This document shows, one piece after another, positions 1 through 5,920 of a stretch of DNA of 6,065 nucleotides. The position numbers and the translations under genes were made by a program. The notes beneath the pieces were generated by a model. That model made no database searches. It had not been told where the DNA came from and saw nothing but the letters and a program-made list of their open reading frames with translations. Position 1 is the first letter of the stretch. Every line of letters starts with the position of its first letter. This stretch comes from an uncultured Porphyromonadaceae bacterium (GTDB lineage Bacteria > Bacteroidota > Bacteroidia > Bacteroidales > Muribaculaceae), in contig CAMWQY010000171.1 of assembly GCA_947176355.1 (NCBI GenBank), forward strand, positions 1 to 6,065, given 5' to 3'.

Positions 1-139
1 TGACGAAGTTCTCGAGGTCATGTTCAAAAGCAGTCACGTTGGGTCCCATTGGGACTACCCAGTTGGTGTCGAAGGCCTCCTTGATGAAGTCCATTTCCTT
101 GCCGCTCATGTGGGCAAGACAAAGGTATATACGGTCCAT
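1..139 (-). CDS. DegT/DnrJ/EryC1/StrS (PglE-like) sugar aminotransferase, N-terminal part only
   Basis: The first 46 codons of a gene that leaves the window at base 1. The translation starts MDRIYLCLAHMSG and continues KEAFDTNWVVPMGPNV, then a run ending HDLENFV. This is the N-terminal signature of PLP-dependent nucleotide-sugar aminotransferases: a 'HMSG.E' motif, then 'NW..P.GP.V..FE'. PglE and related enzymes begin this way. Family members transfer an amino group from glutamate to a 4-keto-6-deoxy UDP-sugar in the cytoplasm. The catalytic lysine and the rest of the fold lie outside the window, so the exact substrate cannot be read. It starts 18 nt after the MBL hydrolase stop and is probably in one operon with it and the PglC-like transferase, which suggests UDP-diNAcBac-type sugar synthesis. 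Family is confident; the PglE role is inferred from context. Confidence 0.88.
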   Translation of the reverse strand, partial: MDRIYLCLAHMSGKEMDFIKEAFDTNWVVPMGPNVTAFEHDLENFV

Positions 140-157
140 ATTTTAATATCAGTTATT

Positions 158-739
158 TTAGTTGTAAATTTCGCCATGACCGGGAAGGATGGTGTGGTTG
201 GAGGTCATTTCCTGAAGATATCGATACCAGTATGCAGCCTCTGACTTGTTGCTGTTCGGAAATGAAGCTATCACCTTTACCTCCGGGATGTAGGAATCAC
301 CCGTCAGCAACAACTCCCCTATCCTATAGCTTAGACAACTTTTGTCGTGTCCCGGAGTAGCTATTGCTTGCAAATCAGCATTATCGAAGAGTCTTAATGT
401 GTCTCCATCCTCCAGCACTTTAATTGTGTCCAAATCTATTGAAATCTCATCTTCGTGATAGCGTGAAAAATTCCAGTTCGGTTTCTTAAAAGCCTCTTTC
501 CCGAATTTAGATGTATAGATAGGAATATCCGGAAATTTAGTAATAAACTCCCTTATTCCGTAGATATGGTCGTAGTGGGTATGTGTGATGAAAAGGGCTG
601 TTAGCGTCAGCTCAGAGTTTTGCAGATACTCGAAAATCGGGGAGATATCTCCAATATCAAAAATGACGGCAACATTGCCGTCATCAATAATATATGAATT
701 GGAACTGAATACCGAATTCACAAATCTCTTTATCCGCAT
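158..739 (-). CDS. MBL-fold metallohydrolase, glyoxalase II-like
   Basis: A 193-residue soluble protein with a complete metallo-beta-lactamase metal site. Motif 1 is THTHYDH, with H53, H55, D57 and H58. The third ligand is H131 in TPGHD, the bridging aspartate is D148 in LLTGDSY, and the last histidine is H188 in LPGHGE. The short length and the terminal PGHGE motif fit the glyoxalase II/YcbL-like group of cytoplasmic hydrolases, which typically bind two metal ions and cleave thioesters or phosphoesters. The substrate cannot be told from sequence. It sits 39 nt after the PglC-like transferase and 18 nt before a sugar aminotransferase, so it is likely co-transcribed with glycan genes. In pgl-type clusters a PglD-type acetyltransferase is expected near here, but none is present in the window. 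No signal peptide or membrane segment is visible. Confidence 0.9.
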   Translation of the reverse strand: MRIKRFVNSVFSSNSYIIDDGNVAVIFDIGDISPIFEYLQNSELTLTALFITHTHYDHIYGIREFITKFPDIPIYTSKFGKEAFKKPNWNFSRYHEDEISIDLDTIKVLEDGDTLRLFDNADLQAIATPGHDKSCLSYRIGELLLTGDSYIPEVKVIASFPNSNKSEAAYWYRYLQEMTSNHTILPGHGEIYN

Positions 740-778
740 ATATGAAGATTTGTCAGTTCTACAAGAAAATATGGTAGT

Positions 779-1399
779 TTATTTCGGGTCAGAGCCGAGG
801 AATTCCGTGGTCGTTGCTTCCCCTTCCTTGTTAATGTCTTCGCGGAAGAGCACTTTCTTGATAGTAGTCAGAATCACTTTGCAATCCATCGCGAAGGATA
901 GATGATCCACATAATAGACATCCAGTTCAAACTTCTTCTCCCATGAAATATTATTTCGACCGTTCACCTGTGCCCATCCTGTAATGCCGGGCCGCACCTC
1001 ATGTCGGCGAGCCTGCTCCGGAGTATAGCGTGATAGATACTTCACCAACAATGGTCTTGGACCAATCAATGACATATCCCCTTTGAAGACATTCCATAAC
1101 TGGGGTAGTTCATCGATGGATGTGGAGCGTACAAACTTACCGACTTTTGTAAGACGCTGCGCATCCGGAAGAAGCTTCCCTTCGGTATCCCGTTCATCGG
1201 TCATAGTCTTGAACTTTACGACTTTGAATATCTTGCCATTTTTGCCGGGGCGTTCTTGTTTGAAAAAGGCTCCTGCACCCTTGTTGGCGAAGTGGAGCCA
1301 CGCAGTGACAGCAGCAAGGGGGATCGACAATACGAGCAATGCTCCTCCGGAAGCAGTAATGTCAATGGCTCGTTTGAAGAAGTTTTTGTATGGTTTCAT
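779..1399 (-). CDS. pglC: PglC-like monotopic phosphoglycosyl transferase (initiating sugar transferase)
   Basis: A 206-residue bacterial sugar transferase. It would move a sugar phosphate from a UDP-sugar to undecaprenyl phosphate at the inner face of the cytoplasmic membrane, the first membrane step of capsule, O-antigen or glycoprotein glycan assembly. Residues 1-10 carry the basic KR lead, followed by D13. Residues 17-36 form one hydrophobic re-entrant helix with a proline (SIP, 25-27). QERPG (48-52) and KFKTM (62-66) follow, then the catalytic Asp-Glu pair D96-E97 in DELPQLWN, IGPRPLLV (112-119) and RPGITGWAQVNGRN (136-149). The ending KEGEATT closely resembles Campylobacter PglC, which acts on UDP-diNAcBac. 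The frame stays open up to 1480, but those 27 extra residues are unlike the family, so the ATG at 1399 is preferred. The next two genes fit a shared operon. Confidence 0.93.
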   Translation of the reverse strand: MKPYKNFFKRAIDITASGGALLVLSIPLAAVTAWLHFANKGAGAFFKQERPGKNGKIFKVVKFKTMTDERDTEGKLLPDAQRLTKVGKFVRSTSIDELPQLWNVFKGDMSLIGPRPLLVKYLSRYTPEQARRHEVRPGITGWAQVNGRNNISWEKKFELDVYYVDHLSFAMDCKVILTTIKKVLFREDINKEGEATTTEFLGSDPK

Positions 1400-1508
1400 A
1401 TATCTTATTCTGTCAGTTACGCTAACGCTAAAGTAGGTATCTGCATTTCCATCGTTTTCACAGAGTCTTGTATATGTCAAGTGGCGTAATGACTTGGTAC
1501 GTAATTGA
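1400..1508 (-). other. Intergenic spacer between ComEC-like MBL gene and pglC-like gene
   Basis: A 109-nt gap. On the minus strand I find no good TTTG/TAnnTTTG pair; the nearest match (TACTTTAG around 1422-1429) departs from the consensus and lacks a TTTG at the right distance. A short palindrome, TTGAC-TAC-GTCAA, spans 1505-1517 across the stop codon of the upstream gene, but no U-run follows it. The glycan genes may therefore be read through from upstream or use a weak or different promoter. Confidence 0.4.
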
Positions 1509-2549
1509 CTACGTCAAAGTAGAACTTTCGGTCGGAGTATTTGATTCTGGTAGAGGTTGGACTTGATCCCCAAGGAACTGATAGGTATTTGCAGAGCCGC
1601 GAAGATCCTCCAATGTCGATGAAGCCAAATTATAGATATAGTGAAGGCAACCAAATACTTCTTGAGGAGCTTGTCCCGGTGCAGGACCGGTGCAGTGTAC
1701 GATGCACCCCCCATCAACATACCCTTTCAGGATTTTATCTTTGGGATCCTTACATTTAGAGAAAACTGTAGTGGCGGCACATGGATCATCACATGAATTC
1801 AATCCGAATTTTTTATGGATGTCTCCCGTATGCTCCGAACCATGATGGGGAATCTTTATGAGATTGACATGCCTGTATACATCATTACTAATATAACGTA
1901 CACACTCTTCATCCAAATCTCCCCCCATAAAGACATCTATACCGTTTATTGAAAGAAGAAAAGCCAACGACCCCTTGTTGGCCGGACAAGTTTTATTTCC
2001 CATATACCGTGCCACTAAAGCTGGGGGAGGAGCTACAAAATAAAGATCCAGATTAAGCACAGGGCCATTTGCCGCTGTCAAGCGGAATTGCAAGGGTCCC
2101 ACTTGAGGATCCAAGCCTCGGAAATAATATTGATAAGATTCTATAGGATAATTTTTAAGAAGTGCCCGCAAAATTTGTGAAGACTCTTCCCAAGGACCCT
2201 TATAATGTTGCAACCCAACCATGTTGGTGGGAGAAATGACATATCCCTCATGCTTTTTATCATGCTTGTCAATCAAAGTCAGGATTCCAAGGGAATGATC
2301 CTTATGAGGATGCGTCCATATAAAAGCATCCAATGAGGGAGAACCCCATTCTGTACGAAGAATTTCAGACACATGGTTGTATCCATCTGCAGTTTCATAG
2401 CAATCCGTCACGATAATCAGCAAGGGCTTAGTATCCTCTGCCACTACTACAAGGATTGACTCTCCTTCAGCAGGATACCCAACGACATAGACATGAAGTC
2501 TCAGTTTATGCATGTCATGATATCTGACAGTCTTCAGAGGGAATGCCAT
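1509..2549 (-). CDS. ComEC/Rec2-like MBL-fold protein, soluble, candidate conflict-system hydrolase
   Basis: A 346-residue protein with the core motifs of the ComEC/Rec2 metallo-beta-lactamase branch but none of ComEC's membrane domain. THPHKDH at 79-85 gives H80, H82, D84 and H85. A 'N.GS' motif at 191-194 precedes a strand leading to GGDLDEE (209-215, D211 as bridging ligand), and PHHGS (234-238) supplies the last histidine. All expected metal ligands are present, so a nuclease or phosphodiesterase activity is plausible but not shown. The region after 250 contains several cysteines (C253, C257, C266, C282, C286, C301), and the last ~20 residues are polar and Ser/Thr/Pro-rich. It starts 48 nt after the small ORF at 2598-2786 and is probably transcribed from the promoter at 3600. 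Stand-alone enzymes of this type often occur in bacterial conflict operons, which is the basis for the role suggested. It is not close to the 193-residue MBL protein nearby. Confidence 0.86.
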   Translation of the reverse strand: MAFPLKTVRYHDMHKLRLHVYVVGYPAEGESILVVVAEDTKPLLIIVTDCYETADGYNHVSEILRTEWGSPSLDAFIWTHPHKDHSLGILTLIDKHDKKHEGYVISPTNMVGLQHYKGPWEESSQILRALLKNYPIESYQYYFRGLDPQVGPLQFRLTAANGPVLNLDLYFVAPPPALVARYMGNKTCPANKGSLAFLLSINGIDVFMGGDLDEECVRYISNDVYRHVNLIKIPHHGSEHTGDIHKKFGLNSCDDPCAATTVFSKCKDPKDKILKGYVDGGCIVHCTGPAPGQAPQEVFGCLHYIYNLASSTLEDLRGSANTYQFLGDQVQPLPESNTPTESSTLT

Positions 2550-2597
2550 AACACTACAGACTAAATGAATCGCCGACTCAACTCGCTGGCAATATTT

Positions 2598-2786
2598 TTA
2601 TCGTATGCTGAAAGGAAACACAGAGGAAGAAGCTCCTCTTGAAGAGCGTTGGGCCATCATAGGACTACGTTGTACACCTGATTCGTATACTCCGAATCTT
2701 GTAACTCGCGTGATATTACCGTTAACCGCTTCCATACCTCGAGTTATGATTCTTCCATCCTCATTTTTTGTCACTATCCTACACAT
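2598..2786 (-). CDS. Possible small protein of 58-62 residues, translationally coupled
   Basis: This ORF fills most of the 224-nt gap between the two larger genes of the cassette. From the ATG at 2786 it overlaps the end of the 273-residue gene by 13 nt. A GTG at 2774 shares its first base with that gene's TAG stop (TAGTG), giving a 58-residue alternative. The protein is basic with no membrane segment: KNEDGRIITRGMEAVNG, then TRVTRFGVYESG and a Ser/Arg-rich tail ending FPFSIR. I do not recognise a family. Same strand, overlap with the previous stop and its position between two co-directional genes support it; its short length and a competing open frame on the plus strand keep confidence moderate. 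It could be a linker component, a regulator, or spurious. Confidence 0.45.
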   Translation of the reverse strand: MCRIVTKNEDGRIITRGMEAVNGNITRVTRFGVYESGVQRSPMMAQRSSRGASSSVFPFSIR

Positions 2787-3595
2787 ATATATTCAATATA
2801 TTTTTGACAACACTCAATCATGTCAGGAATTATTTTATCAGGCAATTCCAGTCTCTTTTCTTCACCAGAGATCTCATACGTACACTCAGCAGCAAGATCA
2901 TGTTGCCACATCTTCTGGAGACCTTCCTCTTTAAATGGAACATCTACAAGGCTAAGAAGGTTTTTGATTACACAAAGAAAACGATCCTCTACAAACTGAT
3001 GAGTTGAAAACTGTTGACAAAGCTTATTGTTTTCAATTGGTCTGTACCCACCAAACCCCTCTTCCTGAGAAAGATACAACTCTCTGCTTATAATCTGCGA
3101 AGCCTCCATATTCATTTGAAAATCGACCAATGACACCACATTGGTCTTCCACAGGTCAAATATCATGAGAGACAACAACTTGCATATCGTCAACCTGTAC
3201 TCATCCATTTTCACATGGCGAAAATAGAGTTGAATGAAATATGGATTTACAAACAATACCATATCAGCATCTTCGGCATCATACTCCATCCTTTCATACA
3301 GAGATGAGTGAATATAGGTCATCGAATCCTGGATGCTCTCGATAGTAGTGTTCAAAGCCTGAGCCACAGCATCAATATTCACCATGCTTTGCTGTATGAT
3401 ATTAAGCTGTTTGACATTAAACTCCACCCTGCTTTTGTTGAACTCCGCGAGATGACTGTCCCATTCCTTGAAGAACGCTTCAAAGAAATTCGGCTTGCTA
3501 TAGAAATCCATCCTAAAGGAAAACACCTCGCAAGCTTGATCCATGATGCTTCCTTGGCGGAAGATTCCTTCAATATTAGACCCATGTTTACTCAT
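2774..3595 (-). CDS. Hypothetical helical protein, first gene of the MBL cassette
   Basis: A 273-residue protein of no family I can name. It is predicted from composition to be almost wholly alpha-helical and soluble. Residues 37-100 are amphipathic and rich in Q, N, E and I/L spacing that suits a coiled coil or helical bundle. Residues 112-160 form a more hydrophobic, aromatic core (YFIQLYF, then LLSLMIFDLW). The C-terminal ~60 residues are charged and helical, with a Cys pair at 262-263. No Walker, nuclease, protease or helix-turn-helix motif is visible. It opens a same-strand cassette, followed by the overlapping small ORF and the ComEC-like MBL gene, so a sensor, adaptor or inhibitor role towards the MBL protein is a reasonable guess. 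The ATG at 3595 lies only 4 nt after a -7 promoter box, so translation may be leaderless or begin at M18 (3544). Confidence 0.8.
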   Translation of the reverse strand: MSKHGSNIEGIFRQGSIMDQACEVFSFRMDFYSKPNFFEAFFKEWDSHLAEFNKSRVEFNVKQLNIIQQSMVNIDAVAQALNTTIESIQDSMTYIHSSLYERMEYDAEDADMVLFVNPYFIQLYFRHVKMDEYRLTICKLLSLMIFDLWKTNVVSLVDFQMNMEASQIISRELYLSQEEGFGGYRPIENNKLCQQFSTHQFVEDRFLCVIKNLLSLVDVPFKEEGLQKMWQHDLAAECTYEISGEEKRLELPDKIIPDMIECCQKYIEYICVG

Positions 3596-3599
3596 ACCG

Positions 3600-3607
3600 C
3601 AAATTTA
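3600..3607 (-). promoter_or_regulatory. Bacteroidetes -7 promoter element before the 273-residue gene
   Basis: The minus strand reads TAAATTTG, a full match to TAnnTTTG, the -7 element used by the Bacteroidetes primary sigma factor. At the right distance upstream there is only TTTC (21 nt spacing), not TTTG, so the -33 half is weak. The element ends 4 nt before the annotated ATG, so a start site at the usual distance would give an mRNA with almost no leader. Confidence 0.5.
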
Positions 3608-3930
3608 ATAAAAAAAACTTGAATTTCCGAAATATTTTCAAAACAAAAGGAACCGCCGACTTTCTTCTTTAATTCTTTTTATCATCTAAGCATCCCAAGA
3701 AGTAAGCGTATAAGTACAAATACATCAAGACATATTTGTTTGAATTATAGTATTTTTAATTCCATTACCTATCCAATTGCTTAATACTGTGGGACCTAAA
3801 TTATCAGTAGCCAATGATTTTGGCCCCTTAATATTTTTAACTTAAAAAATTTATTGATTTTAACTGCGCAACAGGTTTGTCGCCAGGTGAAACACCCTCC
3901 CCACAAGCCCCATTAAATTTCTTACTGCTA

Positions 3931-3946
3931 TGGAGCTTCAGCTCCA
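3931..3946. repeat. Perfect 6-bp hairpin with tetraloop downstream of the TOPRIM gene
   Basis: TGGAGC-TTCA-GCTCCA forms a perfect 6-bp stem with a 4-base loop, about 90 nt past the TOPRIM stop in the direction of transcription. The bases that follow on the minus strand are not U-rich, so it is not a standard intrinsic terminator. It could still mark an mRNA 3' end or be part of the repeat-like patch next to it. Confidence 0.4.
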
Positions 3947-3964
3947 CCCTCCCCTCTCCAGTCG
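3931..3964 (-). repeat. Possible remnant of an interspersed GGAGAGGGGAGGG-type repeat
   Basis: On the minus strand the text runs CTGGAGAGGGGAGGGTGGAG and then the hairpin above. Purine-rich elements of the kind GGAGAGGG followed by GGGTGAGG are dispersed in non-coding gaps of many Bacteroidetes genomes, from memory of such genomes. Only one copy is present here, so its repeat nature cannot be shown from this window. Confidence 0.28.
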
Positions 3965-4038
3965 CAATCATATTGACTGTTTTAATAGTTAACGCTAATT
4001 TTCTTACCCGACCAAACTACGCCAATGGACAGATACAT

Positions 4039-4695
4039 CTAATGCAAGTCGGTTTTTATTCTATCGAGTGTATTGATGAAATAGGCAAATCCATAGTTGT
4101 ATGCAGATAGCTTCTTTATGTCTTTGGCTTTTCTTTTCTGATTCAGTATATATTGATAAATAGGCCTTACCTTTTCGGCGTTTTTGTTGTCTTTGTCAAT
4201 AAAACCCTTGTCCTTGAGTAATTTATTTACTGTATTTACACATGAGTCAATCTTAGAACAACTCTTCTTGTCCTCTGTAAGGAAAGGAATAAGCCAACAT
4301 TCCGTTTCATGAATGGCAATGGCAAATATCAGCAAGTTCGGGTCAAAATCTGTATGGACAAGCGCCGTCAATTTGGATTTAACATTTTCATGTAGTTCTT
4401 TCTCACTTTCAAAATCTTTTGGCACTCCGTATTGATCGCGCACATCTGTATCAATATGCACTATGACATAGCGACAACCTTCCTTGACAGCCTCGACAAT
4501 CATCTGGTCATCACCTTTTATGTATTCCAAGACTCCCTGCCATGAACCGAAACCATCTTGTGTACCGTAAGCAGTCTCCTTAGGCTTTAGAGGAATGACA
4601 TACACATCCTCATCACGTAGATAACGCTCCGTAATGTACTTTAAGACCCTATAGTCGGATATGCCCTCGCATACGATGCCAATCTTGATGCTCAT
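4039..4695 (-). CDS. TOPRIM/DUF4276-like protein, partner of the AAA ATPase
   Basis: A 218-residue protein with a TOPRIM-like layout. The N-terminal strand ends in CEGISD (residues 9-14), giving the acidic E10 of the 'EG.sD' motif. A hydrophobic strand then leads to HIDTD (80-84) with D82 and D84, the expected D-x-D pair, and HETECW (129-134) resembles the conserved acidic/aromatic 'E.W' block seen in DUF4276-type proteins. TOPRIM domains bind Mg2+ and cut or join nucleic acid, so this is probably the nuclease arm of the pair. The C-terminal third is lysine-rich and helical. It starts 2 nt after the ATPase stop (TGA-TT-ATG), so the two are surely co-translated. Split ATPase and TOPRIM pairs resemble OLD-family and PARIS-type defence systems. 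The DUF4276 label is from motif resemblance; nuclease activity is inferred. Confidence 0.82.
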   Translation of the reverse strand: MSIKIGIVCEGISDYRVLKYITERYLRDEDVYVIPLKPKETAYGTQDGFGSWQGVLEYIKGDDQMIVEAVKEGCRYVIVHIDTDVRDQYGVPKDFESEKELHENVKSKLTALVHTDFDPNLLIFAIAIHETECWLIPFLTEDKKSCSKIDSCVNTVNKLLKDKGFIDKDNKNAEKVRPIYQYILNQKRKAKDIKKLSAYNYGFAYFINTLDRIKTDLH

Positions 4696-4697
4696 AA

Positions 4698-5861
4698 TCA
4701 GAAATTGTCAGGTAGTCCACCGATAAGTCCACTCATCCAGAGTTGGGAAAGTTTCATCTTTCGGTCTTCGCGATAAGGAATACGCTCAAGGCGTGTGTGT
4801 CCGTCGATATTACGACGCGCCACAAAAAGGCGTACTTCATCGTTTGCTAGATCGAGCGCATCAAGCACGTATGGACTATGTGTCGTTACGATTACCTGCT
4901 TGTCATTGGCAAAGCTTCTTTTTATCAGATAGTCGGTAAGTTTCGTGATAAGTTTCGGATTGAGCGCGGTCTCGATATTATCGATAGCGAAGAATTTTGG
5001 AGTATCCTTGCTATTGAAAAGCGTCAGATAGAAAAGAAGGAAAAGGAAGCCCTCATTAGTGCTTTTCTCATCGAAGAAATGGAGCGAATCTTTCAGGTAT
5101 CTGTCACCAATCGCAAGACGGTATTCGTTGGTCAGCAGGTCATCAGGAATCTGAAAACCGTCAAACCAATCAAGGAGTCGCAACCCATCGTTTATTTCCT
5201 CAAAAAGCACCCTATTCTTTTCCCCTGCAGCTTCCTTCAAGTATTTCAGAAGACCCTCACCATGCACTCCGAGAGGAAAAATTGAGGTTTCAAAAGTTTT
5301 ACGTAAGAAATGCTCTGTCGGTCGATAAGTAAGAAAGTCAATTAATTCAGATGATGGCGATATCAACGACTCAAAAATATCTTTCATTAAATTTACGTTA
5401 TCAACATCGCCTTCAAAAGCTTGAGCTATAATTTTTATTAACCCATCATTAGATTCTACCGATTTTTCGGTATCAATCTTATAAGCTTTTAACCCTTTGA
5501 TTATTCGATCGGCAAAATTTATCCATTTTTTTGATGATTCGTCATAATATACATGAAACAAGAATGGCTCATTCTCTACAATTCCGCCAATTCTTACCGT
5601 ATTATTGGATAAATCTTCTTTGTCATTCTCTTCATTTTCAAAAGCATTGACCATGAACTTCGCATCAGCCATACGGACATCTCGGTTTACGAGATACTCA
5701 TAATCAAGCTTATTCTGGGCAGCTGCACTTGCAAACGATATTGCTTCCAGAATATTGGATTTACCACAGCCATTGGGACCAATTATTACATTAAATTGAC
5801 CCAACCCCAAGTCAAGATCTACTATAGACTTGAAATTATGTATGCTTATCATGTTGATCAT
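4698..5861 (-). CDS. AAA ATPase, OLD/RecF-like (AAA_21/AAA_15 type)
   Basis: A 387-residue SMC/ABC-like ATPase. It opens with ISIHNFKSI, the usual first strand of RecF/OLD ATPases, followed by Walker A GPNGCGKS (28-35). A helical insertion fills about 75-260. A degenerate signature lies at STNEGFLFLL (267-276), a Walker B-type segment at FAIDNIETALNP (291-302, D294 and E297), and the H-loop TTHSP at 326-330 (H328). The ending LWMSGLIGGLPDNF is typical of this ATPase group. It probably dimerises on ATP and controls the TOPRIM partner encoded 2 nt downstream. Two in-frame ATGs exist (5861 and 5852); a purine run AGAGAGG at 5863-5869 is better spaced for 5852, which would drop three residues. 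The segment encoding residues ~74-194 is only about 31% G+C against about 43-44% on both sides, suggesting a mosaic gene. Confidence 0.93.
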   Translation of the reverse strand: MINMISIHNFKSIVDLDLGLGQFNVIIGPNGCGKSNILEAISFASAAAQNKLDYEYLVNRDVRMADAKFMVNAFENEENDKEDLSNNTVRIGGIVENEPFLFHVYYDESSKKWINFADRIIKGLKAYKIDTEKSVESNDGLIKIIAQAFEGDVDNVNLMKDIFESLISPSSELIDFLTYRPTEHFLRKTFETSIFPLGVHGEGLLKYLKEAAGEKNRVLFEEINDGLRLLDWFDGFQIPDDLLTNEYRLAIGDRYLKDSLHFFDEKSTNEGFLFLLFYLTLFNSKDTPKFFAIDNIETALNPKLITKLTDYLIKRSFANDKQVIVTTHSPYVLDALDLANDEVRLFVARRNIDGHTRLERIPYREDRKMKLSQLWMSGLIGGLPDNF

Positions 5862-5885
5862 ACCTCTCTACTTGATATCCATCTG

Positions 5886-5917
5886 CAAATTTAAGGAAAT
5901 ATGGTGAGATATGCAAA
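5886..5917 (-). promoter_or_regulatory. Bacteroidetes sigma promoter of the ATPase-TOPRIM operon
   Basis: On the minus strand TTTG (5914-5917) is followed after exactly 20 nt by TAAATTTG (5886-5893). This matches the Bacteroidetes -33 TTTG / -7 TAnnTTTG consensus in both boxes and in spacing. Transcription would start near 5880, leaving a leader of about 20-30 nt before the ATPase start. It is the best promoter in the window. Confidence 0.75.
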
Positions 5918-5920
5918 TAT

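Larger units (their letters stand above)
3596..4038. other. Gene-free spacer between the two cassettes
   Basis: A 443-nt stretch with no convincing gene. Bases 3661-3840 are only about 28% G+C, while 3885-3965 are about half G+C, so the spacer is patchy. It contains the -7 promoter element at 3600-3607, a small stem GCCAA/TTGGC at 3810-3824, a competing pairing of 3791-3796 with 3822-3827 (GGGACC with GGCCCC, complete on the minus strand RNA if one G-U is allowed), and a hairpin at 3931-3946. The plus-strand open frame at 3877-4110 is not credible: it runs through the GC-rich patch and into the antisense of the TOPRIM gene. No clear U-rich terminator follows the TOPRIM gene. Confidence 0.5.

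Noticed and set aside
1400..1480. 27-codon N-terminal extension of the pglC-like frame
   Set aside because: The extension is unlike PglC N-termini, which begin just before the basic lead and the re-entrant helix, as the ATG at 1399 does.
1505..1517. TTGAC-TAC-GTCAA palindrome as terminator of the MBL gene
   Set aside because: Stem of only 5 bp, overlapping the stop codon, with no U-run on the minus strand.
2605..2934. Plus-strand open frame of 109 codons
   Set aside because: It crosses the end of the 273-residue gene in antisense, shows no family-like motif, and is the only plus-strand rival in an all-minus region.
3877..4110. Plus-strand open frame of 77 codons across the spacer
   Set aside because: It starts in a repeat-like patch and runs into the antisense of the TOPRIM gene; no start signal or motif.
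4878..5285. Plus-strand open frame of 135 codons
   Set aside because: It is fully antisense to the ATPase, whose Walker B and H-loop motifs are encoded there.
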